Positions 1-7,077 are shown, numbered from the stretch's first letter. The stretch is 27,261 bases of DNA from Pseudomonadota bacterium (GCA_023413015.1 JAEZQR010000153.1:1-27261); one strand, 5' to 3'. The notes: generated by a model from the letters alone, not told the origin. Program-made: numbers and translations.

Positions 1-538
1 CGAGCTGATCGAGAAGCTCGTCCACATCAACCGCGTCTCGAAGACGGTGAAGGGCGGCAAGCGCTTCGGCTTCGCGGCGCTGGTCGTCGTGGGCGACGGC
101 AAGGGCCGCGTCGGCTTCGGCCACGGCAAGGCCCGCGAGGTCCCCGAGGCGATCTCGAAGGCGACCGCTGCGGCGAAGAAGGCGATGGTCCGCGTTCCGC
201 TCCGTGACGGGCGCACGCTGCACCATGACGGCTTCGGCCACTTCGGCGCCGGCAAGGTCTACGTCCGCTCGGCCCCGCAGGGTACCGGCATCATCGCCGG
301 CGGCCCGATGCGTGCGGTGTTCGAGTCGCTCGGCGTCGCCGACGTGGTGACCAAGTCGGTCGGCACCAACAACCCGTACAACATGATCCGCGCGACCTTC
401 GCTGCGCTCGTCGAGCAGACGAGCCCGAAGTCGGTGGCTCAGCGTCGCGGCAAGAAGATCGCCGACCTCGTCGGTCGCCGTGGCGACGTGCGTGGCCAGG
501 CTGCGGTCGAGGCCGAAGCCGAAGCCGTGACGGCCTGA
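1..538 (+). CDS. rpsE: 30S ribosomal protein S5 (uS5), 5' truncated by window edge
   Basis: Protein of the small ribosomal subunit that sits near the mRNA entry and decoding region and helps translational accuracy. The reading frame is open from base 2, so about 178 C-terminal residues are present and the N-terminus lies outside the window. A GTG at 47 is internal, because the frame upstream of it already reads S5 sequence (ELIEKLVHINRVSKTVKGG). Visible are the N-terminal double-stranded-RNA-binding-like domain with the GKGRVGFGHGKA stretch and the C-terminal S5 fold with GTGIIAGGPMRAVFE and GTNNPYNMIRA. The tail is rich in Ala and Glu, as in many alphaproteobacterial S5 proteins. It lies 12 bases before rpmD in the usual spc operon order, so identity is secure. 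Confidence 0.97.
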   Translation, partial: ELIEKLVHINRVSKTVKGGKRFGFAALVVVGDGKGRVGFGHGKAREVPEAISKATAAAKKAMVRVPLRDGRTLHHDGFGHFGAGKVYVRSAPQGTGIIAGGPMRAVFESLGVADVVTKSVGTNNPYNMIRATFAALVEQTSPKSVAQRRGKKIADLVGRRGDVRGQAAVEAEAEAVTA

Positions 539-550
539 GGATAGGAAACG

Positions 551-727
551 ATGGCTAAGATCAAGCTCACGCAGATCGGCTCTCCGATCCGCCGTACCAA
601 GGACCAGCGCGCGACTCTGATCGGCCTTGGTCTCAACAAGATGCACAAGACGGTCGAGCTCGAGGACACACCTTCGGTCCGCGGCATGATCACCAAGGTG
701 CAGCATATGGTGCGCGTCGAGGGCTGA
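551..727 (+). CDS. rpmD: 50S ribosomal protein L30 (uL30)
   Basis: Small protein of the large ribosomal subunit, 58 residues, the normal bacterial length. The translation begins MAKIKLTQIGSPIRR and contains IGLGLNKMHKTVEL and a C-terminal GMITKVQHMVRVEG, which is the typical L30 pattern. The ATG at 551 follows a purine-rich GAGGATAGGAAACG that acts as the ribosome binding site and overlaps the end of rpsE. Its place between rpsE and rplO is conserved in spc operons. Confidence 0.96.
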   Translation: MAKIKLTQIGSPIRRTKDQRATLIGLGLNKMHKTVELEDTPSVRGMITKVQHMVRVEG

Positions 728-749
728 GGCCCTCGACCGTCCACTTCGC

Positions 750-815
750 ACTTCCCTAGCGCGATATGCGCGAAGATCGGGAAGTTCGACGTGCAACCCT
801 CCCGCATTCCGCGGG
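750..815 (+). promoter_or_regulatory. Structured leader between rpmD and rplO
   Basis: The 109-base gap contains two hairpins. The first pairs 750-756 (ACTTCCC) with 779-785 (GGGAAGT) and has a small inner stem GCGC/GCGC (759-762 with 768-771). The second pairs 801-805 (CCCGC) with 811-815 (GCGGG). No T-run follows, so these look like RNA structure inside a polycistronic message (processing or translational control of L15) rather than a terminator. The function is inference. Confidence 0.4.
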
Positions 816-836
816 CAGCGAAAGCGAGTACGAAAC

Positions 837-1322
837 ATGAAGCTCAACGAAATTCGCGATAACAAGGGCGCCCGCAAGTCGCGCGTCCGCGTCGGCCGTG
901 GCATCGGTTCGGGCGTCGGCAAGACCTCGGGTCGCGGTCAGAAGGGTCAGAAGAGCCGTTCGGGCGTCTCGATCCACGGCTTCGAGGGCGGCCAGATGCC
1001 GCTCCACATGCGTCTGCCGAAGCGCGGCTTCAACAAGCCGTTCCGCAAGGAATATGCCGAGATCAACCTCGGCACGCTGCAACGCGCGGTCGACGAGAAG
1101 AAGCTCGACGCCCAGCAGACGATCGATGCGGCTGCGCTGGTCGCCGCCGGCGTCGTCAGCAAGGCACGCGACGGCGTGCGCCTGCTCGGCAAGGGCGCGC
1201 TAAGCGCGAAGCTCAACCTCCGTCTCGCCGGCGCCAGCAAGTCGGCGCGCGAGGCGGTCGAGAAGGCCGGCGGCACCCTCGAGGTGACCGCGCCGGCCAA
1301 GACCGAGACGGCTGAAGCCTAA
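837..1322 (+). CDS. rplO: 50S ribosomal protein L15 (uL15)
   Basis: Assembly protein of the large ribosomal subunit, 161 residues including a longer C-terminal tail. It begins MKLNEIRDNKGARKSRVRVG, followed by the Gly/Arg-rich segment GRGIGSGVGKTSGRGQKGQKSRSG that threads into 23S rRNA. After that come FEGGQMPLHMRLPKRGF and the globular C-terminal domain ending KAGGTLEV. The ATG at 837 follows AAGCGAGTACGAAAC. Genes on either side are rpmD and secY, as expected. An antisense reading frame over the same bases is a composition artefact. Confidence 0.97.
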   Translation: MKLNEIRDNKGARKSRVRVGRGIGSGVGKTSGRGQKGQKSRSGVSIHGFEGGQMPLHMRLPKRGFNKPFRKEYAEINLGTLQRAVDEKKLDAQQTIDAAALVAAGVVSKARDGVRLLGKGALSAKLNLRLAGASKSAREAVEKAGGTLEVTAPAKTETAEA

Positions 1323-1332
1323 AAGATGACTG

Positions 1333-1369
1333 GCGCGGGGTTGGCGTTCGCCGCCCCGCGCTCTTATTT
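1333..1369 (+). terminator. Terminator- or attenuator-like hairpin between rplO and secY
   Basis: GCGCGGGG (1333-1340) pairs perfectly with CCCCGCGC (1354-1361). An inner GGC/GCC stem (1343-1345 with 1350-1352) sits in the loop, and the tail is TCTTATTT. The stem plus T-rich tail is the form of an intrinsic terminator. Because secY follows in the same direction and is essential, partial read-through (attenuation) or a separate secY promoter is more likely than full termination. Confidence 0.55.
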
Positions 1370-1400
1370 AGGCAGCCATACTCTTCGGGTGGGATAGATC

Positions 1401-2753
1401 ATGGCATCTGCGGCCGAACAACTGGCAGCCAACCTAAGCTTCGCGAACTTCTCGAAGGCGACGGACCTCAAGAAGCGGCTATGGTTCACGATCGGCGCGC
1501 TGATCGTGTTCCGTCTCATGTCGTTCGTGCCGTTGCCCGGCATCGATCCGCTGGCGCTCGAGCAGCTGTTCCAGCGCACCCAGGGCGGCGTTCTCGACTT
1601 CGTCAACATGTTCTCCGGCGGCGCGCTCCACCGCATGTCGATCATCGCGCTCAACGTGATGCCCTACATCACGGCGTCGATCATCGTTCAGCTGATGACC
1701 TCGCTGTCGCCGACGCTCGCGGCCCTCAAGAAGGAAGGCGAGTCCGGCCGCAAGAAGATCAACCAGTACACCCGCATCGGCACCGTGTTCCTCGCCGCCG
1801 TCCAGGGCTATGGTATCGCGGTCGGCCTTGAGGGGTGGGGCGCGAGCCAGGGCGTCTCCGCGGTCATCGACCCGGGCTTCTTCTTCCGCATCACGACCGT
1901 GATCACGCTGGTCGGCGGTACGATGTTCCTGATGTGGCTGGGTGAGCAGATCACCTCGCGCGGCATCGGCAACGGCGTGTCGCTGATCATCATGGCCGGC
2001 ATCGTCGCGGCGCTTCCGAGTGCGTTCGCCGGTCTGTTCGAGCAGGGCCGCACCGGTGCGCTGTCTGCCTTCTCGATCTTGCTGATCCTCGCGGTCGCTC
2101 TGGCGGTCATCGCCGGCATCTGCTTCATGGAGCGCGCGCAGCGTCGCATCCTGATCCAGTATCCGAAGCGCCAGGTCGGCAATCGCATCATGCAGGGCGA
2201 CAGCTCGCACCTGCCGCTCAAGCTCAACACGTCGGGCGTGATCCCGCCGATCTTCGCTTCGTCGCTGCTGCTCATGCCGCTGACGATCGCGCAGTTCGCC
2301 GGCCAGAACTCGCAGCAGTCGGACTGGCTGATCACGCTGACGACGGCGCTTCAGCATGGTTCGCCGCTCTACATGGCGCTTTATGCGGCCGGCATCATCT
2401 TCTTCGCCTTCTTCTACACGGCGGTGGTGTTCAACCCCGAGGAGACGGCGGACAACCTCAAGCGGCAGGGCGGGTTCATCCTTGGCATCCGCCCGGGCGA
2501 GCGTACGGCGCAGTATCTCGATTATGTGCTGACGCGGATCACGGTGATCGGTGCGGGCTATCTCGTGCTGATCTGCCTCCTGCCCGAGTTCCTGATTTCG
2601 TCGCTGGCGGTGCCCTTCTATTTCGGCGGCACCTCGCTCCTGATCGTCGACAACGTCACGATGGATACGGTGGCGCAGATCCAGAGCCATCTGCTGGCAC
2701 ATCAGTACGAAGGCCTCATCAAGAAGGCCAAGCTGCGGGGCGCACGTCGCTAA
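1401..2753 (+). CDS. secY: Protein translocase subunit SecY
   Basis: Central channel of the Sec translocon in the inner membrane, working with SecE and SecG and driven by SecA or the ribosome. It has 450 residues, a normal SecY length, with about ten hydrophobic segments. Recognisable family stretches include the N-terminal LKKRLWFTIGALIVFRL and FVPLPGID, the plug-region FSGGALHRMSIIALNVMPYI, the region around GIGNGVSLIIMAGI, and the cytosolic loop ERAQRRILIQYPKRQ with LKLNTSGVIPPIFASS. The C-terminus ends in a basic KKAKLRGARR tail. The ATG at 1401 has only a weak GGGTGGGAT-like ribosome site. The stop codon is separated from the adk ATG by one base, so the two are probably translationally coupled. 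Confidence 0.98.
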   Translation: MASAAEQLAANLSFANFSKATDLKKRLWFTIGALIVFRLMSFVPLPGIDPLALEQLFQRTQGGVLDFVNMFSGGALHRMSIIALNVMPYITASIIVQLMTSLSPTLAALKKEGESGRKKINQYTRIGTVFLAAVQGYGIAVGLEGWGASQGVSAVIDPGFFFRITTVITLVGGTMFLMWLGEQITSRGIGNGVSLIIMAGIVAALPSAFAGLFEQGRTGALSAFSILLILAVALAVIAGICFMERAQRRILIQYPKRQVGNRIMQGDSSHLPLKLNTSGVIPPIFASSLLLMPLTIAQFAGQNSQQSDWLITLTTALQHGSPLYMALYAAGIIFFAFFYTAVVFNPEETADNLKRQGGFILGIRPGERTAQYLDYVLTRITVIGAGYLVLICLLPEFLISSLAVPFYFGGTSLLIVDNVTMDTVAQIQSHLLAHQYEGLIKKAKLRGARR

Positions 2754-2754
2754 A

Positions 2755-3423
2755 ATGAACATCATCCTTCTCGGGCCGCCGGGGGCGGGCAAGGGAACGC
2801 AGGCGCAACGCCTTCAGGCTGATCGCGGCATGGTGCAGCTGTCGACAGGCGACATGCTTCGCGCCGCGATCAAGGCCGGCACGCCGGTCGGCGTCCGGGT
2901 GAAGTCGGTGCTCGATGCCGGCGAGCTGGTGTCGGACGACATCATGGTCGCGCTGATCGGCGAGCGGCTGGATCAGCCCGACACCGCAAACGGCGTCATC
3001 TTCGATGGTTATCCGCGCACGCTCGCGCAGGCCGAGGCGCTCGACGGTCTGCTGGCCGAGCGTGGTCGCAAGCTCGATCGGGTGATCGAGCTCGAGGTCG
3101 ATGAGGATGCACTCGTGGAGCGTATCGTCGGCCGCTTCTCGTGCGGCAACTGCGGCGCGGGCTACCACGACAAGTTCAAGCGGCCGAAGGTGGACGGCGT
3201 CTGCGACGTCTGCGGTTCCACCGAGTTCAAGCGTCGTCCCGACGACAACGCAGAGACGGTTCGTACTCGGATGGCGGAGTACCGCGCGAAGACGGCACCG
3301 ATCCTGCCTTATTACGAGGCGAAGGGGATGGTCAGCCGCATCGATGGCATGGCTTCCATGGATCAGGTGTACGCCGAACTCAACGCGGTGCTGGACAGTC
3401 TGTCGGCGCCGGCAACCGCCTGA
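2755..3423 (+). CDS. adk: Adenylate kinase, zinc-type LID
   Basis: Cytosolic enzyme interconverting ATP + AMP and 2 ADP. It has 222 residues. The P-loop GPPGAGKGT is at about residues 7-15, the AMP-binding STGDMLRAA at 30-38, and FDGYPRT at 83-89. The LID is the long form with four cysteines, C130-x2-C133 and C150-x2-C153, so it should bind a structural zinc ion as in many Gram-positive and alphaproteobacterial enzymes but not E. coli. RRPDDNAETVRTR closes the LID, and PILPYYEAKG is typical of the C-terminal part. It follows secY after a single base (TAAaATG), the conserved secY-adk arrangement. Confidence 0.97.
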   Translation: MNIILLGPPGAGKGTQAQRLQADRGMVQLSTGDMLRAAIKAGTPVGVRVKSVLDAGELVSDDIMVALIGERLDQPDTANGVIFDGYPRTLAQAEALDGLLAERGRKLDRVIELEVDEDALVERIVGRFSCGNCGAGYHDKFKRPKVDGVCDVCGSTEFKRRPDDNAETVRTRMAEYRAKTAPILPYYEAKGMVSRIDGMASMDQVYAELNAVLDSLSAPATA

Positions 3424-3498
3424 TTATCAATAGCGGTGGGAAGCTGCCCGGCGCTCTGAAAAGCGGTGGGTCGATGGGCTTCATGCGGTCTTTGCTGC

Positions 3499-3527
3499 TT
3501 GACTTTGGCAGCGGAGCCGCCTAGCTA
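3499..3527 (+). promoter_or_regulatory. Candidate sigma-70 promoter for the rpsM-rpsK-rpoA-rplQ group
   Basis: TTGACT (3499-3504) is followed after 17 bases by TAGCTA (3522-3527). The -35 is a near-perfect match; the -10 is weak against the E. coli consensus, though alphaproteobacterial -10 boxes are often loose. It lies in the 213-base adk-rpsM gap, unusually long for this cluster, about 110 bases ahead of rpsM. This suggests the alpha operon has its own promoter and a long structured leader. Inferred by eye only. Confidence 0.4.
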
Positions 3528-3549
3528 CCCGCCTTCCGTCGTACCGGAA

Positions 3550-3586
3550 CTTTCGCAGGCCGCGATCCTCGCGTGCCTGCGCGAAG
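3550..3586 (+). promoter_or_regulatory. Leader hairpin upstream of rpsM
   Basis: CGCAGGC (3554-3560) pairs with GCCTGCG (3575-3581). Flanking CTTT and CGAAG bases can extend the stem with a bulge. It sits just downstream of the candidate promoter at 3499-3527 and about 50 bases before the rpsM start. This is where autoregulatory protein-binding structures are often found in ribosomal operons. No known motif was recognised. Confidence 0.35.
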
Positions 3587-3636
3587 CTTTGAGATAGGCC
3601 GCGGGCCCACGCGACCTGTGGAGCAGGAGAGAATTT

Positions 3637-4005
3637 GTGGCACGTATTGCGGGCGTCAACATCCCGACCAACAAGCGCGTCGAGATCGCCCTTACCTACA
3701 TTCATGGCATCGGCCAGGCGAAAGCCAAGGAAATCGTCCAGAAGATGGGCTTTCCGCCGGAGCGTCGCGTTCAGGATCTGACCGACCACGAGGTCGTCCA
3801 GATTCGTGAGATCATCGACCGCGATTATACGGTGGAAGGCGACCTTCGTCGCGAAGTCGCGATGAACATCAAGCGGCTCATGGACCTCGCCTGCTATCGT
3901 GGCCTCCGCCACCGTCGCGGCCTGCCGGTCCGCGGTCAGCGCACGCATACCAACGCGCGCACCCGCAAGGGCAAGGCCAAGCCGATCGCCGGCAAGAAGA
4001 AGTAA
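3637..4005 (+). CDS. rpsM: 30S ribosomal protein S13 (uS13)
   Basis: Head protein of the small ribosomal subunit contacting the P-site tRNA and the large subunit. It has 122 residues, the usual length. The start is a GTG at 3637, fixed by a strong AGGAGA ribosome site at 3625-3630 and by the N-terminal ARIAGVNIPTNKRVEIALTY pattern. GIGQAKAKEI forms the helix-two-turn-helix region, RREVAMNIKRLMDLACYRG follows, and the C-terminal GLPVRGQRTHTNARTRKG is the invariant tRNA-contacting tail. It is the first gene of the alpha operon part, and rpsK follows 78 bases later. Confidence 0.98.
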   Translation: MARIAGVNIPTNKRVEIALTYIHGIGQAKAKEIVQKMGFPPERRVQDLTDHEVVQIREIIDRDYTVEGDLRREVAMNIKRLMDLACYRGLRHRRGLPVRGQRTHTNARTRKGKAKPIAGKKK

Positions 4006-4083
4006 GCTGAGCCGCTCGGCCGGTGCGCTTCATGCGGGCCGGCGACACGGCTTTCCAGCCTCTGATAGGGTAAGGACAGATCA

Positions 4084-4473
4084 ATGGCACGCGAACCGGG
4101 CCGCATTAAGCGCCGCGAGCGCAAGAACATCACGTCGGGCGTGGCCCACGTGAATGCCTCCTTCAACAACACGATGATCACCATCACCGACGCGCAGGGC
4201 AATGCGATCGCCTGGTCGTCGGCCGGCACCATGGGCTTCAAGGGCAGCCGCAAGTCGACGCCCTATGCGGCGCAGGTTGCTGCGGAAGACGCGGGCAAGA
4301 AGGCCGCGGAGCACGGCGTCCGCACGCTTGAGGTCGAGGTGCGCGGTCCGGGTTCGGGTCGTGAGTCGGCGCTGCGCGCGCTTCAGGCGGTCGGCTTCCA
4401 GATCACCGCGATCCGCGACGTGACGCCGATCCCGCACAACGGCGTGCGCCCGCCGAAGCGTCGCCGCGTCTGA
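4084..4473 (+). CDS. rpsK: 30S ribosomal protein S11 (uS11)
   Basis: Platform protein of the small ribosomal subunit, near the E-site mRNA. It has 129 residues, the standard bacterial length. Visible are GVAHVNASFNNTMITITD, WSSAGTMGFKGSRKSTPYAA, VEVRGPGSGRESALRAL and the highly conserved C-terminal DVTPIPHNGVRPPKRRRV. The ATG at 4084 follows GGTAAGGACAGATCA. The 78-base gap to rpsM contains imperfect GCCGG/CCGGC pairing but no clear terminator. Confidence 0.98.
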   Translation: MAREPGRIKRRERKNITSGVAHVNASFNNTMITITDAQGNAIAWSSAGTMGFKGSRKSTPYAAQVAAEDAGKKAAEHGVRTLEVEVRGPGSGRESALRALQAVGFQITAIRDVTPIPHNGVRPPKRRRV

Positions 4474-4481
4474 TCGTCTTT

Positions 4482-4504
4482 GGCGCGGGCCCATGGCCCG
4501 CGCC
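4482..4504 (+). promoter_or_regulatory. Strong hairpin between rpsK and rpoA
   Basis: GGCGCGGGC (4482-4490) pairs perfectly with GCCCGCGCC (4496-4504) around a five-base loop. There is no immediate T-run, although CTTTTCTT occurs about 10-25 bases later. It may be an RNA-processing or attenuation element that sets the ratio of S13/S11 to RNA polymerase alpha. The role is inference. Confidence 0.4.
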
Positions 4505-4574
4505 CGACGCGCGTACGAACTTTTCTTCGGGCAGCGCCGTGTACAGGCCGCGCCCGTCTAGCCAAGGGTGAAAC

Positions 4575-5633
4575 ATGGCAGCCATTGCGAAGAACTGGCA
4601 GGAACTGAAGAAGCCCAACAAGCTCGACGTCCGCTCGGGCACCGATGCCAAGCGCAAGGCCACCTTCGTCGCCGAACCGCTCGAGCGCGGCTTCGGCCTC
4701 ACGCTCGGTAACAGCCTGCGTCGCGTCCTGCTGTCGTCGCTTCAGGGCGCCGCGGTCACCGCGATCCGCATCGACGGCGTGCTGCACGAGTTCTCTTCGC
4801 TGACCGGCGTTCGCGAGGACGTCACGGACATCGTCCTCAACGTGAAGCAGGTCGCGCTGCGCTATCAGGGTGAGGGCGCGAAGCGGCTGCAGCTGACCGC
4901 GACCGGCCCGGGCGAGGTGACCGCCGGACAGATCCAGACGACCGGCGACATCGAAGTGCTCAATCCGGACCTCGTGATCTGCACGCTGGACCAGGGCGCG
5001 ACGTTCAACATGGAACTGACCGTCGACACCGGTAAGGGCTATGTCCCGGCCTCGGCCAACCGCCCGGTCGACGCGCCGATCGGCCTGATCCCGGTCGACG
5101 CGCTCTACTCGCCGGTGCGGCAGGTCGCGTACAAGGTTGAGAACACCCGCGTCGGTCAGGAGCTCGACTACGACAAGCTCAACATGACCATCGAGACCGA
5201 TGGTACGGTGACCCCGGAGGACGCGCTCGCCTACGCCGCGCGTATCCTGCAGGACCAGCTGCAGCTGTTCATCAACTTCGAGGAGCCGCAGGTTCAGGCG
5301 GCGGCCCCGGTCATGGCGGGCGTGCCCGCCGGCGGCGTGGTCGAGGATGCGGCGGGTCACCAGATCAACCGCTACCTGCTCAAGAAGGTGGACGAGCTTG
5401 AGCTGTCGGTGCGCAGCGCCAACTGCCTCAAGAACGACAACATCATCTACATCGGTGACCTCGTGCAGAAGACCGAGGCCGAGATGCTCCGCACGCCGAA
5501 TTTCGGCCGCAAGTCGCTCAACGAGATCAAGGAAGTGCTCTCGTCGATGGGTCTGCGCCTCGGCATGGAAATCCCCGGCTGGCCGCCGGAGAACATCGAG
5601 GACCTCGCGAAGAAGCTCGAGCAGGAATATTAA
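4575..5633 (+). CDS. rpoA: DNA-directed RNA polymerase subunit alpha
   Basis: Dimerising scaffold of RNA polymerase that also contacts promoter UP elements and activators. It has 352 residues. The N-terminal domain shows EPLERGFGLTLGNSLRRVLLSS, the dimerisation signature, then GVREDVTDIVLNVKQ and LYSPVRQVAYKVENTRVGQ. A flexible Ala/Val/Gly-rich linker (about residues 237-256) leads to the C-terminal domain, with LELSVRSANCLKNDNI, the key DNA-binding region, then TPNFGRKSLNEIKEVL and LGMEIPGWPP. The sequence is intact. The ATG at 4575 is preceded by AAGGGTGAAAC. rplQ follows after a 151-base structured gap. Confidence 0.98.
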   Translation: MAAIAKNWQELKKPNKLDVRSGTDAKRKATFVAEPLERGFGLTLGNSLRRVLLSSLQGAAVTAIRIDGVLHEFSSLTGVREDVTDIVLNVKQVALRYQGEGAKRLQLTATGPGEVTAGQIQTTGDIEVLNPDLVICTLDQGATFNMELTVDTGKGYVPASANRPVDAPIGLIPVDALYSPVRQVAYKVENTRVGQELDYDKLNMTIETDGTVTPEDALAYAARILQDQLQLFINFEEPQVQAAAPVMAGVPAGGVVEDAAGHQINRYLLKKVDELELSVRSANCLKNDNIIYIGDLVQKTEAEMLRTPNFGRKSLNEIKEVLSSMGLRLGMEIPGWPPENIEDLAKKLEQEY

Positions 5634-5638
5634 TCATT

Positions 5639-5729
5639 TCGCGCAAAGGGGTACTTTGCGCGAGGTGAAGGAACAGGGGCGGGGCTCAGGCAGGTCCGCC
5701 TCTTCCATTTGAAGATGCGCCCACCTGCC
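5639..5729 (+). promoter_or_regulatory. Two nested RNA structures in the rpoA-rplQ gap
   Basis: A ten-base perfect stem pairs 5639-5648 with 5654-5663 around a GGGTA loop. A second stem pairs GGCAGGT (5689-5695) with ACCTGCC (5723-5729) and encloses a small TCTTC/GAAGA hairpin (5701-5705 with 5711-5715). Neither is followed by a T-run. The gap is much longer than needed for a ribosome site. These may be processing sites or a control element for L17. Confidence 0.4.
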
Positions 5730-5784
5730 GGGCGTGGCTCGGGGTACCTCACACGGCCCCCTGACGAACTGAAGGAAGAGAACA

Positions 5785-6207
5785 ATGCGTCACCGCAATG
5801 CGCACCGTAAGCTCGGGCGGACCACCAGCCACCGCCTCGCCATGCTCAAGAACATGGCGGCCGCGCTGATCAAGCACGAGCAGATCACCACCACGCTGCC
5901 GAAGGCGAAGGAGCTTCGCCCCTACGTCGAGAAGCTGGTGACGCTCGCGAAGAAGGGCGGCCTGTCGAACCGCCGCCTGGCGCACGCCCGCCTGATGGAC
6001 GACGCGCAGCTCGTGAAGCTGTTCGACGTGCTCGCGCCGCGCTACGCCGACCGCGCCGGCGGCTACATCCGCGTCATGAAGGCCGGCTTCCGCGCCTCGG
6101 ACGCCGCCCCGATGGCGGTGATCGAGTTCGTCGACCGCGACACCTCGGCCAAGGGCCAGGACTCGGGACCGGTCGAGGCGCGCGAGGAGCTCGAAGAGGC
6201 GGCGTAA
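5785..6207 (+). CDS. rplQ: 50S ribosomal protein L17 (bL17)
   Basis: Bacteria-specific protein of the large ribosomal subunit near the polypeptide exit tunnel. It has 140 residues; the core of about 120 residues is followed by an acidic Glu/Ala-rich tail that is common in alphaproteobacteria. Diagnostic stretches are the N-terminal MRHRNAHRKLGRTTSHRLAM, then LIKHEQITTTLPKAKELRP and GGYIRVMKAGFRASDAAPMA. The ATG at 5785 follows a good AAGGAAGAG ribosome site. It is the last gene of the alpha operon and is followed by hairpins and a terminator. Confidence 0.97.
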   Translation: MRHRNAHRKLGRTTSHRLAMLKNMAAALIKHEQITTTLPKAKELRPYVEKLVTLAKKGGLSNRRLAHARLMDDAQLVKLFDVLAPRYADRAGGYIRVMKAGFRASDAAPMAVIEFVDRDTSAKGQDSGPVEAREELEEAA

Positions 6208-6215
6208 AGCCGTTC

Positions 6216-6237
6216 GGCTCGAAGGGTACTTCGAGCC
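6216..6237 (+). other. Hairpin just after rplQ, GGTA loop
   Basis: GGCTCGAAG (6216-6224) pairs perfectly with CTTCGAGCC (6229-6237) around GGTA. It begins nine bases after the stop codon. No T-run follows directly. The loop and its flanks (AAGGGTACTT) closely resemble the hairpin at 5639-5663 on the other side of rplQ. It may stabilise the 3' end or mark a processing site. Confidence 0.4.
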
Positions 6238-6257
6238 GGCTCAGGACAGGACAACGG

Positions 6258-6294
6258 AAGGGCCGCACCCGGGAGGGGCGGCTCTTCTACTTTG
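6258..6294 (+). terminator. Probable terminator of the alpha operon
   Basis: A nine-base stem pairs 6258-6266 with 6278-6286, with one G-U pair, around a G-rich loop. It is followed by CTACTTT. It lies 50 bases after rplQ, where the ribosomal operon should end, and ahead of an AT-rich promoter region for an unrelated gene. The tail is only moderately T-rich. Confidence 0.55.
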
Positions 6295-6469
6295 TGGGTA
6301 AGAGGCGGTCAGACGGTTACCTAGCAAACAGCGCCCTGCTTATATAACCGAGGCGCTTCTTTTGTGCCCGGACACTCTAACTGGCCTTCGTTAACGTCGT
6401 TTCCGTACAATAATTCGCTTCCGTAACGATGCATATGCCGCCCCCTCATCTGAACGGGGGTCATGAACC
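6295..6469 (+). promoter_or_regulatory. AT-rich 5' region of the outer-membrane protein gene
   Basis: This stretch is clearly richer in A and T than its surroundings. Possible -10 boxes are TATATA (6341-6346) and TACAAT (6406-6411), but neither has a convincing -35. Just before the gene, CCCCC (6441-6445) can pair with GGGGG (6456-6460). The G-run ends nine bases before the ATG at 6470 and is the best ribosome-site candidate, so the hairpin could mask it. An abundant outer-membrane protein with a long leader often has post-transcriptional control; here that is inference. Confidence 0.4.
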
Positions 6470-7057
6470 ATGAAAACCTATCTTCTCATCGCTGTAGCCG
6501 CCGCGTCGCTGATGTCGGCTCCCGCCTTTGCCCAGACGGATTCGCCGTTCACCGGCTTCCGCGTCGAAGGCCACCTCGGCTACGACAGCGTCAACATCGA
6601 TATCGAGGAGGAAGATGCCGATATCGGCTTCGATGAGGGCGGATTGCTCTATGGCCTCGGCATTGGCTACGACTATGACTTCGGCAGCGTCGTGGCCGGC
6701 ATCGAGGCCAACCTCGACTTCTCCGGCGTCGACGCCAGCATGTCGCAGGGCACCGACAGGCTGAAGGTCCAGATCGATCGCGACATCGAAGTCTCGGCGC
6801 GCCTCGGCGCGAAGATCGGAGAGCAGGCGCTGCTCTACGCCAAGGCTGGCTACACCAACGCCAAGGTCAGCGGCACCTTCACCTCGGGCGGCGTCTCTGA
6901 GACCCAGAGCGACACCAGCGGCGGCTGGCGCGTCGGCGCCGGTCTCGAGTACGCCTTCGGCGGCAATGCCTTCGGCAAGATCGAGTACCGCTACTCGGAC
7001 TACAAGTTCGACGTGAGCCGCAACCAGGTGCTCGCCGGCTTCGGCTTCCGCTTCTAA
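6470..7057 (+). CDS. Small outer-membrane beta-barrel protein (Opa/OmpA-like porin family)
   Basis: Predicted outer-membrane protein of 195 residues. Residues 1-21 are a signal peptide (hydrophobic core, cleavage after AFA). The mature part shows alternating beta-strand pairs with aromatic ends, such as FTGFRVEGHLGYD, GLGIGYDYDFG, LYAKAGYTNAKVSG and GKIEYRYSDYKFD. It ends in GFGFRF, a terminal Phe that fits the beta-signal read by the Bam machinery. About eight strands are expected. Acidic residues are concentrated near positions 44-60 (a probable external loop). Such proteins include Omp25/Omp31-like surface proteins; substrate or function cannot be told. It is a single-gene unit ended by a strong terminator at 7078-7109. 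Confidence 0.85.
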   Translation: MKTYLLIAVAAASLMSAPAFAQTDSPFTGFRVEGHLGYDSVNIDIEEEDADIGFDEGGLLYGLGIGYDYDFGSVVAGIEANLDFSGVDASMSQGTDRLKVQIDRDIEVSARLGAKIGEQALLYAKAGYTNAKVSGTFTSGGVSETQSDTSGGWRVGAGLEYAFGGNAFGKIEYRYSDYKFDVSRNQVLAGFGFRF

Positions 7058-7077
7058 GCGCACCTAGTACCGATCGG

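Noticed and set aside
439..807. Minus-strand frame over rpsE/rpmD
   Set aside because: Overlaps two certain ribosomal protein genes; no homology visible.
1479..2792. 437-residue minus-strand open frame across secY
   Set aside because: Arg/Asp/His-rich translation with no family pattern, exactly antisense to secY; a product of high GC.
6317..6348. TTACCT-N18-TATATA as promoter for the outer-membrane protein gene
   Set aside because: The -35 matches only three of six positions; kept only as a weak note in the AT-rich region entry.
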